A DNA stretch of 55,734 nucleotides. It comes from Tissierellia bacterium. Its GTDB lineage: Bacteria > Bacillota > Clostridia > Tissierellales > Tissierellaceae. The notes under the pieces are model-generated. The model did no database searches. It saw nothing but the letters and a program-made list of their open reading frames with translations, and was not told the DNA's origin. Below, piece by piece: positions 37,226 to 46,620 of this stretch (position 1 is its first letter; every line of letters starts with the position of its first letter). The position numbers and the translations under genes were made by a program. The stretch spans positions 1-55,734 of the forward strand of contig JAQVYQ010000004.1 in assembly GCA_028708575.1 (NCBI GenBank). The letters are read 5' to 3'.

Positions 37226-38611
37226 TTATTTATGTTTTTTTAAACCTTTTTCTTCTACCCATCCAGTTTTGTTAACTTGTCTTGCTCTAGCAATCGATAA
37301 CTCTCCTTCACCTACATCATCGGTAATAGTTGAACCCGCAGCAATGTAGCCCCATTCAGATATATGAATTGGTGCTACGACATTAGAATTACTCCCAATA
37401 AATGCATTGTCATCTATAATGGAACGAAACTTTTCCCTTCCATTGTAATTAACAAAGACAACTCCGCATCCAATATTTACATTACTACCTATATCGGCAT
37501 CACCAACATAAGATAAATGGCTAGCCTTAGTATTATCGCCTAAAGTAGAATTCTTTACTTCTACAAAATTTCCTATCTTTATATTTTTACCCAATTTACA
37601 ATTAGGTCTTAAATGGGCGAAAGGTCCTATATGGCATTTATCTCCAATAGTGCTTTCTTCTATCAGTGTAGATTCAATATAAACACTATTTCCTATATTA
37701 CTATTGACAATTCTTGTTGTACCTTTTATACTACAATTCTCACCTATTGTAGTAGTCCCTTCAAGAGTAACACCTGGATAAATAATGGTATCACGTCCAA
37801 TACTTACATCATCTTCAATGTAGCTACTATTAGGATCTACCAATGTAACTCCTTCAAGCATCAATTTGTTATTGATTCTCTTTCTCATTTCAGCTTCGCA
37901 TTCAGAAAGTTGAATCCTTGTATTTACACCATAAATTTCATTTGAATCCTTAATATTATAAGCCCCAACCTTATATCCTTCATCATTTAAAATGCTTATA
38001 ACATCTGTTAAGTAGTATTCCTTTTGGGAGTTATTGTTATCTATTTTTCTTAGAGCGTATTTTAAAGCTCCACCATTATAACAATACATCCCAGAATTAA
38101 CTTCTTTTATCTGTAATTCTTCATCATCTGCATCTTTTTGCTCTACTATCTTAAGTATATTGCCAGATTCCTTTCTGACAATTCTACCATAGCCTGTAGC
38201 ATCTTCTAATGTAGCAGTTACTACTGTAGCCGAAAAATTCCCATCCTTATGATAAGTCATCAATTCATTAATAGTATTATCAGTTATTAATGGAGTATCC
38301 CCACAAAGAATAGTAACAATACTATCATCTGGAACTTCATCAATACCTTGCATTACGGCAAAACCAGTACCATAAGGAGCACCATCATATATAGGTTGTT
38401 CCTTAAAAGAAACTGTGTCATCTTTATAGATGTCCATTATCTTTTCTTTCCCATGACCAACAATGACTATATTCTTATTTATTTTAGCTTTTCTACAAGC
38501 GATCATAACATAAGTTAATAAAGATTTGCCACAAATTTTATGTAACACTTTTGGTGTATTGGATTTCATCCTTGATCCTTCACCTGCTGCTAATATGATT
38601 GCAATATTCAT
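37226..38611 (-). CDS. glmU: bifunctional GlmU (UDP-GlcNAc synthesis)
   Basis: 461 residues. The N-terminal uridylyltransferase has LAAGEGSRMKSNTPKVLH (about 6-23) and LCGDTPLITDNT. The C-terminal left-handed beta-helix acetyltransferase (about 250-450) shows hexapeptide repeats (IGRDTIIYPGVTLEGTTTIG) and the active-site region HLSYVGDADIGSNVNIG. It supplies UDP-GlcNAc for the wall. I use ATG 38611, preceded by AGAGGTG; a GTG nine bases earlier overlaps that site. glmU-prs-pth-mfd form one run. Confidence 0.97.
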   Translation of the reverse strand: MNIAIILAAGEGSRMKSNTPKVLHKICGKSLLTYVMIACRKAKINKNIVIVGHGKEKIMDIYKDDTVSFKEQPIYDGAPYGTGFAVMQGIDEVPDDSIVTILCGDTPLITDNTINELMTYHKDGNFSATVVTATLEDATGYGRIVRKESGNILKIVEQKDADDEELQIKEVNSGMYCYNGGALKYALRKIDNNNSQKEYYLTDVISILNDEGYKVGAYNIKDSNEIYGVNTRIQLSECEAEMRKRINNKLMLEGVTLVDPNSSYIEDDVSIGRDTIIYPGVTLEGTTTIGENCSIKGTTRIVNSNIGNSVYIESTLIEESTIGDKCHIGPFAHLRPNCKLGKNIKIGNFVEVKNSTLGDNTKASHLSYVGDADIGSNVNIGCGVVFVNYNGREKFRSIIDDNAFIGSNSNVVAPIHISEWGYIAAGSTITDDVGEGELSIARARQVNKTGWVEEKGLKKHK

Positions 38612-38721
38612 ATGTATCACCTCTAATCTTGAACTTCATATTCTATTTTATCTTATTTTCATAATTAGTCTATATAAAAAGCCTAAAAAAATAAACTTTT
38701 AAGTATTGTATACCTTGAAAA

Positions 38722-38756
38722 TTCACAAAAAAGTAAAGAGAGCCATAAATTGGCTC
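38722..38756 (-). terminator. terminator of spoVG
   Basis: Minus strand: GAGCCA, ATTTA loop, TGGCTC, then TCTTTACTTTTTTG. It starts shortly after the spoVG stop. Confidence 0.65.
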
Positions 38757-38760
38757 CCAA

Positions 38761-39024
38761 TTACTCTGTAGCTAAAATCTTTTCATACTCCTCAAAAACC
38801 GCTTCTTGAATCTTTTGCCTAGTGGCGGCATTAATAGGGTGAGCGATGTCTCTAAATTCACCATCAGCCATTTTCCTGCTTGGCATAGCTATAAACAATC
38901 CATTCTGACCTTCAATGACCTTAATATCATGAACTACGAACTCATCATCAAAAGTCACGGAAACGATTGCCTTCATCTTACCATCCTCCGCAACCTTTCT
39001 TACCCTAACGTCTGTAATCTTCAT
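38761..39024 (-). CDS. spoVG: septation / RNA-binding regulator SpoVG
   Basis: An 87-residue protein matching SpoVG along its length: [60 protein letters not shown]. Family members bind RNA and DNA and influence sporulation septation. The ATG at 39024 is chosen over 39030 because AAGGTGGTG is correctly spaced and family members start here. A sigma-H-like promoter lies upstream. It precedes glmU as in B. subtilis. Confidence 0.96.
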   Translation of the reverse strand: MKITDVRVRKVAEDGKMKAIVSVTFDDEFVVHDIKVIEGQNGLFIAMPSRKMADGEFRDIAHPINAATRQKIQEAVFEEYEKILATE

Positions 39025-39069
39025 TGTCATTCACCACCTTGTTTTTTGTAAATCATACTTTGTGTATAT

Positions 39070-39096
39070 ATTCTACATAATTTTCAAATATCCTTC
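39070..39096 (-). promoter_or_regulatory. candidate sigma-H promoter of spoVG
   Basis: Minus-strand GAAGGATAT (39096-39088) fits the sigma-H -35 RNAGGANNT, followed 13-14 bp later by AGAAT (39074-39070), fitting the -10. spoVG is the classical sigma-H target in B. subtilis. Confidence 0.55.
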
Positions 39097-39286
39097 TTTT
39101 TTTTGAAAATTTTTATAATTTTTTCAAAAATTATTTAATTTCCTTAAAAAATTGAATTTATTGTTCTTTATTATAATTTTTGATATGATATAATTTGCAG
39201 TGAAATGAATAATAGTAATGAATACAATAATATTAAAATTAATGGTTATAATAGAGTTATAATAGAGGTTTAGGAGGAAGCGAAAC

Positions 39287-40690
39287 ATGTTCGAATTTTT
39301 ATTAAACAACCATGATTACTCACATGTACATTTTATTGGAATTGGTGGTATAAGTATGAGTGGCCTTGCTGAAATATTATTAGAGAAAGGCTATAAAGTA
39401 AGCGGCACAGATACAAAAGAAAGCGGAATAATAAATAGATTAGAAAATCTTGGAGCAAAAATATACATAGGACATAGTGAAGATAATATTAAAGGTGCAG
39501 ATTTAATTATTTATACTGATGCTATTTCAAAAGATAATTTAGAATTAGAAGCAGCAATTAATTCTTCTGTGGTTATAGTAGACAGAGCTACTTTCTTAGG
39601 TGCTCTAATGAAAAATTATGAAACATCAATAGCTATTTCTGGCACTCATGGAAAAACCACTACAACAAGTATGTTATCTACAATTGCAACACACGGAAAC
39701 TTAAATCCAACTATATTGCTTGGAGGAGAGTTAGATGAAATTGGTGGAAATGTAAAACTAGGTAATGATAAATTTATTATTACAGAAGCATGCGAATATA
39801 AAGCAAATATATTAAAGTACTATCCTTCAATTGTAATTATTTTGAACATGGATGAAGATCATCTGGATTACTTTGAAAATTTGGATCATATAGTTAATAC
39901 ATTTGTTAAATATGGTGAAAACTTAACCGAAGAAGATTATTTAATTATAAATACTGATGATCCTCATGCACAAAAAGTGATTAATGCTACAAAAGCTAAA
40001 GTTATAACATTTGGAATTGACAGCAAATGCGACTACAAAGCAGAAAATATATCCATATCAGAAGAAGGATACCCAAAATACACTTTGAATAATAAAAACA
40101 AGGAATTTTATGAAATAAATTTAACCGTTATGGGCAATCACAACATCTATAATTCACTTGCAGCTATAGCAGCTACTCATATAGTAGGTCTAAAACTTGA
40201 TAATATTTCTAAGTATCTGTCTTTATATCAAGGAGTTCATAGAAGATTAGAATTAATAGGATATATGGATGAAATAAAAGTACTAGATGATTATGCTCAT
40301 CATCCAACAGAAATAAAGGCAAGTTTAAAGGCTGTAAGAAACAGTTCAAAAAGTAGAATAATCTGTATCTTCCAACCTCATACTTTTACACGAACAAAAT
40401 CACTTTTAAATAGTTTTTCTGAAGCATTTACAGATGCAGACATAACTGTAATAGCGGATATATATGCTGCAAGAGAAGTAGATAAAGGTGAGATACACTC
40501 TAAGGATTTAGCCAATAGAATCAAGAATAATGGAAATAAGGCTATATATTTAGGTTCTTTTGAAGAAATAGAAGAATTTATAATGCAAGAAGCCAAATAT
40601 GACGACATCGTCATAACAATGGGTGCAGGAAATATATACCAAATAGGGAAAAACCTAATAAATAATTCAAATGGTAAAAAAGCAATGTAG
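39287..40690 (+). CDS. murC: UDP-N-acetylmuramate--L-alanine ligase
   Basis: A 467-residue cytoplasmic ligase adding L-Ala to UDP-MurNAc. The N-terminal Rossmann domain has HFIGIGGISMSGLAEILLEK (about 15-34). The P-loop is SGTHGKTTTTSM (about 117-128), and EDHLDYFENLD and VLDDYAHHPTEIKASL are typical Mur-ligase segments. The ATG follows TAGGAGGAAG. It is the first rightward gene, divergent from spoVG, with TATAAT-rich sequence upstream (39215-39260). Confidence 0.97.
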   Translation: MFEFLLNNHDYSHVHFIGIGGISMSGLAEILLEKGYKVSGTDTKESGIINRLENLGAKIYIGHSEDNIKGADLIIYTDAISKDNLELEAAINSSVVIVDRATFLGALMKNYETSIAISGTHGKTTTTSMLSTIATHGNLNPTILLGGELDEIGGNVKLGNDKFIITEACEYKANILKYYPSIVIILNMDEDHLDYFENLDHIVNTFVKYGENLTEEDYLIINTDDPHAQKVINATKAKVITFGIDSKCDYKAENISISEEGYPKYTLNNKNKEFYEINLTVMGNHNIYNSLAAIAATHIVGLKLDNISKYLSLYQGVHRRLELIGYMDEIKVLDDYAHHPTEIKASLKAVRNSSKSRIICIFQPHTFTRTKSLLNSFSEAFTDADITVIADIYAAREVDKGEIHSKDLANRIKNNGNKAIYLGSFEEIEEFIMQEAKYDDIVITMGAGNIYQIGKNLINNSNGKKAM

Positions 40691-40867
40691 TAAATAACAG
40701 TGAATAGTGAATAACTAAGAACTAAGAGTTAATGATAAAACAAGATTCTTCGACAGGCTCACCCCACAAGGGGGTAGGCGGCGGAATGACAGGCGACCAA
40801 AGCCCACCAATACCTTGTTTGTTGTTCACTGTTCATTGTTCACTCTTAGTTCTTCACTCTTAACTCT
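40691..40867. repeat. composite repeat: inverted low-complexity arms around a GAATGACA element
   Basis: AACAGTGAATAGTGAATAAC..AACTAAGAGTTAA at the left and TTCACTGTTCATTGTTCAC..CTTAGTTCTTCACTC at the right are inverted copies. They flank GATTCTTCGACAGG and GGAATGACAGG (40744-40793). It fills the space between the convergent murC and LCP genes and could act as a two-way terminator. Confidence 0.6.
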
Positions 40868-41857
40868 TCACTGCTTCTTTACGTTATATATATCCTCAAG
40901 CATGGCTTTAACTTCCTTTTGATTATATACATAGTAGGAATATATTTTTTTGTTGATTGGTCTGTAGTCCGGTTGACCAGGTAATGTATAGAAGCTAATG
41001 TTTCCTTTCTCCATTCCTATAGCATTTTTACCATAGGATATCAAGTCCATAATCCCAATATCTGTATCAACATAATGATATCCTCTTGTTATGACAGTTA
41101 GTAAATTCTCGGATATCTTTTTGCTTAAGGAATCCAAAACCTGTTGCTGTGCTTTAATTCTTCCTAAATCGCCATCAATATAGCCATTATTATCATTATT
41201 TTTTCTCCATCTCATAAAATCTAAAGCATTCTTCCCATCTAAAATCTGTCTTCCCTTTTTAATATTAATATTTAATGGCGGATCATCAATATCATCCACA
41301 TATTTCATATCAAAAGGTACATCCACCTCTACTCCACCAAACAAGTCAATAATTTTAATCACTCCGTCATAATCAATCATTGCATAATGATGTACTGGTA
41401 TATCATCTAATATATATGATACTGTTTGCTTGATCCCATCAACTCCGTGGCTTCCATAAACAGCATTAATCTTTCTTTGGTCACCTGCACCATAGCCTTT
41501 TCTGTGAATATAGGTGTCTCTTGGTATAGACACAATATCTGCTTTCTTTGATTCTTCATTGAAAGAGGCTAATAGAATTGTATCAGTTCTAGTATCTTCC
41601 ATTCCAAGAATAAGGAAGTTTATCCTAGAACTATTTTTTATAGCTTCATCTAAGGTTGAAAAAGATTCTTCAGATTTAGGTTCTTTCTCCAATTTATTTA
41701 CTAAAGCTCGAGAAAAATCCTGTTTTTCAGAATGACCAAACCCTATATTTTCACCTATATCCATATCATTCTTCTTTAAGGAAGCAAAAACTCCAAAACT
41801 TGCTGATACAAAAAAACATAAAAAAGATACAAAAAAGACCTTAACAAAAGTTTTCAT
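40868..41857 (-). CDS. LytR-CpsA-Psr (LCP) family protein
   Basis: 329 residues with an N-terminal membrane anchor (about 5-26) and an extracellular LCP domain. Family motifs are INFLILGMEDTRTDTILLAS (D and R residues bind the lipid pyrophosphate), IPRDTYI, KINAVYG, YDGVIKIIDLFGGVEVDVP and LDFMRWRKNN...GDLGRIKAQQQ. LCP enzymes attach wall polymers (teichoic acids or other glycopolymers) to peptidoglycan; the polymer here is unknown. The ATG follows TGGAGG. Confidence 0.93.
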   Translation of the reverse strand: MKTFVKVFFVSFLCFFVSASFGVFASLKKNDMDIGENIGFGHSEKQDFSRALVNKLEKEPKSEESFSTLDEAIKNSSRINFLILGMEDTRTDTILLASFNEESKKADIVSIPRDTYIHRKGYGAGDQRKINAVYGSHGVDGIKQTVSYILDDIPVHHYAMIDYDGVIKIIDLFGGVEVDVPFDMKYVDDIDDPPLNINIKKGRQILDGKNALDFMRWRKNNDNNGYIDGDLGRIKAQQQVLDSLSKKISENLLTVITRGYHYVDTDIGIMDLISYGKNAIGMEKGNISFYTLPGQPDYRPINKKIYSYYVYNQKEVKAMLEDIYNVKKQ

Positions 41858-41904
41858 AACAAACCTCCATTGCTAATCATTATTGTATCCATTTATATAG
41901 TTTG

Positions 41905-42035
41905 CAATACACAGTTTACAATTCTGAGTTGTATACCCAGTAGAATGAGGAACGCAGTAACTCAAATTCATTTGCTGGTCACACTGGCATGAATTTGGTA
42001 TTCGTTGCATATGAACTATATCAATGCACAATTAT
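41905..42035. repeat. dispersed intergenic repeat, GACCTA family (copy 5, degenerate)
   Basis: Contains TCAAATTCATTTGCTGGTCA and GAATTTGGTATTCGTTGCATATGAAC, parallel to copy 2 (CAAATTTGGAGTTCGTTGCGAATGACC), but the closing TAGGTC arm is eroded to GGGGTC. Confidence 0.45.
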
Positions 42036-42069
42036 TGGGGTCTATCTATGAAAGTCGCCACCACTAAAT

Positions 42070-42124
42070 TGTTCACTGTTCGTTGTTCACTGTTCGTTGT
42101 TCACTGTTCGTTGTTCCCTCTTCA
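42070..42124. repeat. tandem GTTCACTGTTCGTT tract
   Basis: At least three consecutive copies of a 14-15 bp unit, GTTCACTGTTCGTT, directly after the pgi stop (minus strand). The same low-complexity family is found at 1450 and 40820. Confidence 0.65.
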
Positions 42125-43429
42125 CTAATACCCTGGTTTTCCTAAAAGTTTGAACATGTTTTTCTTGTATTCTTCAACACCTGGCTGGTCAAATGGATTC
42201 ACTCCTAGAGTATATCCAGAAATAGCACAAGCCTTTTCGAAGAAATATATCAACTTCCCAAAATAAAACTCATCTAGTCTGGGTACATTAATTATTAAAT
42301 TTGGTACATTCCCATTTACATGAGCCATCAATGTACCTTCAAAGGCTTTTTTGTTTACTAAGTCAAGTGTTTTACCTGCCAAGAAGTTTAATCCATCTAA
42401 ATTATCCTCATCTTCCTTAAGTTCAAAATCTCTTCTCGCTTGTTCAATATTAATTGTTGTTTCAAATATATTTCTTTGACCATCCTGTATCAATTGTCCA
42501 ATGGAATGTAAATCTGTTGTAAAATTGGCACTTCCCGGATATATTCCTTTACCATCCTTGCCTTCTGATTCTCCATACAATTGTTTCCACCATTCTGCAA
42601 AATACTGTAAGGAGGGTTCATAATTTACTAATATTTCTATAGCTTTACCTTTTCTATATAATATATTTCTCAAAGCTGCATATTGATAACATGAGTTTTT
42701 ATCTATTTTATCATTAGAATACTCTTCTTGTCCGCTTAATGCTCCTCCCATTATTCTATTTATATCTATACCTGCAACTGCAATTGGTAACAAGCCAACA
42801 GCAGTAAGAACAGAATATCTTCCACCTATTTCATCAGGTATAACAAATGTTTCATATCCTTCGATTTCAGATAGTTTTCTTAAAGCTCCTTTAGCCTTAT
42901 CAGTTGTAGCATAGATTCTATTTTTTGCTTCTTCCTTTCCATACTTTTTCTCAATATACTCTTTAAATATTCTAAAAGCTATTGCAGATTCAGTAGTAGT
43001 ACCTGATTTAGATATAACATTAATGCTTATATCCTTGCCTTCTATAGCATCAAAAATATCCAAATAATAGTTACTAGAAATATTGTTTCCTATAAAATAA
43101 ATTTGGGGAGTTTCCCTTTTTTCTTTGGCAATTTCATTATAAAAACTATGACTTAATGCCTCTATACATGCTCTTGCTCCTAAATATGAGCCACCAATCC
43201 CAATTACTACGAAAACTTCAGAATTGTTTTGAATTCTCTCTGATGCTAGTATTATTCTTTGAAATTCTTCTTTGTCATATGTCTCAGGCAAATTAACCCA
43301 ACCAGTAAACTCACTACCAGCACCTTCATTTTTGTGTAATAGTTTGTGACTTTTAATAATAGAAGGTTCAATATAATTCATTTCATGTGCTTTTACAAAA
43401 CTATTTGAGTAATCTAATTCAATACTCAT
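42125..43429 (-). CDS. pgi: glucose-6-phosphate isomerase
   Basis: A 434-residue glycolytic enzyme interconverting glucose 6-phosphate and fructose 6-phosphate, of the shorter Firmicutes type. [35 protein letters not shown] (phosphate-binding), [14 protein letters not shown] and [16 protein letters not shown] are characteristic. The ATG follows GGGGGG. A hairpin separates it from the upstream PAS/PP2C gene. Confidence 0.97.
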   Translation of the reverse strand: MSIELDYSNSFVKAHEMNYIEPSIIKSHKLLHKNEGAGSEFTGWVNLPETYDKEEFQRIILASERIQNNSEVFVVIGIGGSYLGARACIEALSHSFYNEIAKEKRETPQIYFIGNNISSNYYLDIFDAIEGKDISINVISKSGTTTESAIAFRIFKEYIEKKYGKEEAKNRIYATTDKAKGALRKLSEIEGYETFVIPDEIGGRYSVLTAVGLLPIAVAGIDINRIMGGALSGQEEYSNDKIDKNSCYQYAALRNILYRKGKAIEILVNYEPSLQYFAEWWKQLYGESEGKDGKGIYPGSANFTTDLHSIGQLIQDGQRNIFETTINIEQARRDFELKEDEDNLDGLNFLAGKTLDLVNKKAFEGTLMAHVNGNVPNLIINVPRLDEFYFGKLIYFFEKACAISGYTLGVNPFDQPGVEEYKKNMFKLLGKPGY

Positions 43430-43446
43430 AAATGTCCCCCCTTTAT

Positions 43447-43477
43447 ATTAAAACCTAGAAAAAATATTCTAGGTTTT
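43447..43477 (-). terminator. terminator of the PAS/PP2C gene
   Basis: AAAACCTAGAA and TTCTAGGTTTT form an 11-bp stem a few bases after the stop, ending in TTTTAATAT on the minus strand. It may also lie in the pgi leader. Confidence 0.6.
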
Positions 43478-43483
43478 ATTGTT

Positions 43484-44611
43484 TTATTCTATTACTTCCA
43501 TAAGAACCAAGGCATAGTCATCATACTGTTCGCCCCAACTATGGTATATATATTTATTTTCTATTTCTTCAAGAAGATTTTTTGAATTTTCTTCAACTAT
43601 ATCCAAAATTCCTTTCACTCCAAACTCCTTACCATTATAATCTTTAGCTTCAATTATGCCATCTGTATAGAAAAGAATTTTGTCATCCTTACATAATTGA
43701 ATTGTTTTTTCTTCATATTCCATATAATCAAATAATTTAGATATTGGAAAACCTTTCATCTCCAATAATTCATATCCTCTATTGTTATACTTAATAGGTG
43801 CACAATTGTGACCAGCGTTAGAATACGAGAATTCATGATTTACCCTATTATATCTTCCACAAAACATAGTAAAATATTTGTCTGCTTCTAAATTTAAATT
43901 CATAAATACTCTGTGAAGTTCTGTTAAAGCATCTGCTGGATCAATTATATCTTCAACTATTCCACGCATTGTTTGCCTAATAAACATAGTCATCATAGAA
44001 GCCGCTATACCATGGCCTACTACATCACATATATAGATTCCTATATTATCATCGTCAAATTGAAACACATCAAACATATCTCCACTAAGGAATTCTGAAG
44101 GTTGAAAAATATAATCAATACTTATATTTCCAAGGATGCCCTTATTAGGAAGAATCCTTTCTTGGATTTTCTTTGCAAATATCAAGTCCTTACTCATCTT
44201 CCTATTTCTATCAATTAGCTCTAACTCTAATTTTCGCTCCCTTGTAACATCTCTAAATACTTCTACAGCAGCAGTAATGTTCCCATTACCATTAATAATG
44301 GGTGAGCTTTTCACAGAATAATAGTGCCCATTAATAATTTCTTCTTTTTGCATGACTTCGCCACTTTGTATACTTCTATTTGTAATACAAAATGAACATT
44401 TATGTTCTCTACCATATGCTTGGTAGCATTCAATCCCTATGATACAATCTCCTAAATCTCTTTTCATAGCGCTATTTGCAAATATTGTAATACCTCTTTT
44501 ATCAACAACCCGCACCCAATCAGCCATACCATCTAAAACATGATAATCTAGTATTACATCATCTTCAAATCCGATAATTTTCTTTTCTAATTCTTCCCTA
44601 TTCATCATCAT
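43484..44611 (-). CDS. PAS-domain PP2C (SpoIIE-type) serine phosphatase
   Basis: About 375 residues. The N-terminal PAS-like domain (about 25-125) carries four cysteines, in GDCIIGIECYQAYG and HKCSFC, ahead of SSPIINGNGNITAAVEVFRD. A helical linker (about 126-155) joins it to a PP2C domain with LSGDMFDVFQ, ICDVVGHGIAASMM, SNAGHNCAP and FYTDGIIEA. This is the RsbU/RsbP-like plan: a sensor that controls dephosphorylation of an anti-anti-sigma factor. The signal is unknown; the cysteines suggest redox, metal or Fe-S sensing (inference). GGGTG precedes three consecutive ATGs; I use the first. Confidence 0.88.
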   Translation of the reverse strand: MMMNREELEKKIIGFEDDVILDYHVLDGMADWVRVVDKRGITIFANSAMKRDLGDCIIGIECYQAYGREHKCSFCITNRSIQSGEVMQKEEIINGHYYSVKSSPIINGNGNITAAVEVFRDVTRERKLELELIDRNRKMSKDLIFAKKIQERILPNKGILGNISIDYIFQPSEFLSGDMFDVFQFDDDNIGIYICDVVGHGIAASMMTMFIRQTMRGIVEDIIDPADALTELHRVFMNLNLEADKYFTMFCGRYNRVNHEFSYSNAGHNCAPIKYNNRGYELLEMKGFPISKLFDYMEYEEKTIQLCKDDKILFYTDGIIEAKDYNGKEFGVKGILDIVEENSKNLLEEIENKYIYHSWGEQYDDYALVLMEVIE

Positions 44612-44701
44612 AATAATCACCCGTTTGCCTTAGTCGGCATAATAAGTTATCGCTATCTAATTATATTAGTTTTTAACAATATCTTTATAAATATTGTATC
44701 C

Positions 44702-44749
44702 TATAATACCTAATAATTCTATAAGTTATTAGAATTATTAGGTATTATA
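44702..44749. repeat. 19-bp inverted repeat between the adenosyltransferase and PP2C genes
   Basis: Perfect 19-base arms (44702-44720 and 44731-44749) with a 10-base loop, all AT-rich, containing AATACCTAATAATTCT. It lies 20 bp after the adenosyltransferase stop. There is no T-run, so it may be a weak terminator, an mRNA-stabilising hairpin or an operator. Confidence 0.6.
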
Positions 44750-44768
44750 ATAAGAACTTTTTTAGAAG

Positions 44769-45293
44769 CTAATATTGCACATCTACTTGAGTATCTTCCA
44801 GATATCTTGCCATAGCATATAATGTATCAGATAATCTATTAATATACTTTACAACTAAGGGGTCTATATCCGCTAGTTCAGATAATGAGATTATCCTTCT
44901 TTCAGCCCTTCTACAAACAGTTCTAGCAACATGTAAATAAGCAGACTTTACATTTGAACCAGGGACAATAAATCCAGTTGGATTATCTAACAATCCCATG
45001 TATTTATCTACTATCTTTTCTAAATAACCTATATCTTCTTCTAATATATGATGCTTAACTTTTTCTGGATCTTCAGTAGCCAAATTCGTAGCAACTGTAA
45101 ATAGTTTGTTCTGTATATAATCAACTGTTTTCTTAATGTCTTCATCTTCAACAAAATGCTTAGCTACTCCTAACACTGTTCCTAATTCATCAATAGTCCC
45201 ATAGCTTTCTACCCTAATATGATTCTTAGGCACCCTTATACCATCAAATAATGAAGTACTCCCTTTGTCACCTGTCTTAGTATAAATATTCAT
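44769..45293 (-). CDS. PduO-type ATP:cob(I)alamin adenosyltransferase
   Basis: A 174-residue helical-bundle enzyme making adenosylcobalamin. The N-terminal ATP site is IYTKTGDKGSTSLFDGIRVPK, followed by SYGTIDELGTVLGVAK. The signature VARTVCRRAERRIISL and NRLSDTLYAMARYLE complete the active site. ATG 45293 is preceded by GGAGGATGATAGT; the in-frame ATG at 45308 overlaps this site. It lies 17 bp after the RNA methyltransferase. It could supply the cofactor for the methylmalonyl-CoA mutase at 13273-15368. Confidence 0.94.
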   Translation of the reverse strand: MNIYTKTGDKGSTSLFDGIRVPKNHIRVESYGTIDELGTVLGVAKHFVEDEDIKKTVDYIQNKLFTVATNLATEDPEKVKHHILEEDIGYLEKIVDKYMGLLDNPTGFIVPGSNVKSAYLHVARTVCRRAERRIISLSELADIDPLVVKYINRLSDTLYAMARYLEDTQVDVQY

Positions 45294-45310
45294 ACTATCA
45301 TCCTCCATTC

Positions 45311-46447
45311 TTATTCTTTAGGTGGTCTAGGACCATAAAATTGATAATAGTCTACTTTTATCCTACCATTATAGAGTTTTCTCTTTCTATCTGCCTTTTT
45401 ACCATATATTTTTTCAAAATTCTCCTCTGATGTAATAACATATATCGACCAAGTTTTAAATTCTTTAAATTTTTTACCTAAATCAGTATAAAGTAGATCT
45501 ATCTCTTCCTTTTCACCAATTCTTTCTCCATAAGGCGGATTAGTAACCACTACACCATAATTATCCTTTAAGTCCACATCTCTCATATCTTTCATAAAAA
45601 ATTGAATATCCTCTTCCAAACCTAAATTTGTAGCATTATCCCTAGAGCGCAATATTGATCTTTTATCAATATCACATCCCATAATATCCAATTTTACATC
45701 ATTGTCAATTGCTTCAAATGCCTTCTTTCTTGCCTCTTTCCAATACTCTTTGTCTATCCTTTCCCATTCTTCAGACGCAAACTTTCTATCTAGACCTGGA
45801 GCGATATTTCTCCCAATCATAGCTGCTTCTATAGGGATAGTACCTGAACCACAAAAAGGGTCAAAAAGAGTTCTTTCCTTATTCCAATAGCTCAAAAGTA
45901 TCATAGCTGCAGCTAAAGTTTCCTTTATAGGAGCATCCCCTGCCCTATCTCTATAACCTCTTTTATGAAGTCCTTCTCCAGAAGTATCAATAGTTAGTGT
46001 TGCAATATCCTTAAGCAAAGAAACCTCAACTGTAAATTTAGCACCTGATTTTGGAAACCAATCAATATCGTATTTAGTTTTAAGTTTTTCAACAATAGCC
46101 TTTTCTACTATTCTTTGAGAATCTGAAATACTAAATAGTTTAGAGGATATACTTTTACCCTCTACTAGGAAATTGCCATCCTCAGGTATCCATTCATCCC
46201 ATGGCAAGGCCTTTGTCTTTTCAAACAGTTCATCAAAAGTAAGAGCCTTAAACTCACCCATCTTAAGCAATACTCTATCAGCAGTTCTTAACCATAAATT
46301 TGCTGTAGGGATATCCTTCTCGCTTGCTGAAAAAATGACTTTACCATTTTCTACTTTTATATTATCAAAACCTAAATCCACCAATTCACGTTTACAAACC
46401 GCCTCCAATCCAAATGTGGTAGTTGCGATTAATTCCAAATTACCCAT
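45311..46447 (-). CDS. THUMP-domain class I RNA methyltransferase (RlmL/YpsC family)
   Basis: 378 residues. A ferredoxin-like/THUMP RNA-binding region (about 1-155, with WDEWIPEDGNFLVEGKSISS) precedes a Rossmann methyltransferase domain. DPFCGSGTIPIEAAMIGRN is the SAM region and VTNPPYGERIGE the NPPY target-base motif. E. coli RlmL modifies 23S rRNA G2445; relatives in Firmicutes are presumed to do the same. The ATG follows GAGGAGAG. Confidence 0.9.
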   Translation of the reverse strand: MGNLELIATTTFGLEAVCKRELVDLGFDNIKVENGKVIFSASEKDIPTANLWLRTADRVLLKMGEFKALTFDELFEKTKALPWDEWIPEDGNFLVEGKSISSKLFSISDSQRIVEKAIVEKLKTKYDIDWFPKSGAKFTVEVSLLKDIATLTIDTSGEGLHKRGYRDRAGDAPIKETLAAAMILLSYWNKERTLFDPFCGSGTIPIEAAMIGRNIAPGLDRKFASEEWERIDKEYWKEARKKAFEAIDNDVKLDIMGCDIDKRSILRSRDNATNLGLEEDIQFFMKDMRDVDLKDNYGVVVTNPPYGERIGEKEEIDLLYTDLGKKFKEFKTWSIYVITSEENFEKIYGKKADRKRKLYNGRIKVDYYQFYGPRPPKE

Positions 46448-46552
46448 TACATCTCTCCTCGTTAAGATACCTTTTATGGTATCTGGTTAATATCTATTTT
46501 AACATATGGCAATAACCAAAGTAAACTTATTGTACCCTTATATTTAATTTAA

Positions 46553-46582
46553 TTGTGTAAATATTATATCCAGGGGTATAAT
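46553..46582 (+). promoter_or_regulatory. promoter of the superoxide reductase gene
   Basis: TTGTGT (46553-46558), an 18-bp spacer and TATAAT (46577-46582), about 40 bp before the TTG start. Confidence 0.45.
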
Positions 46583-46620
46583 AAAACTAATATTGAAAAT
46601 AATTATAGGGGGTTATATAT

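Noticed and set aside
37613..37945. 110-residue ORF on the plus strand inside glmU
   Set aside because: Antisense to the hexapeptide-repeat region of glmU; low-complexity composition and no start signals.
46173..46490. 105-residue plus-strand ORF opposite the RNA methyltransferase
   Set aside because: Shadow frame of a well-supported gene with conserved motifs.
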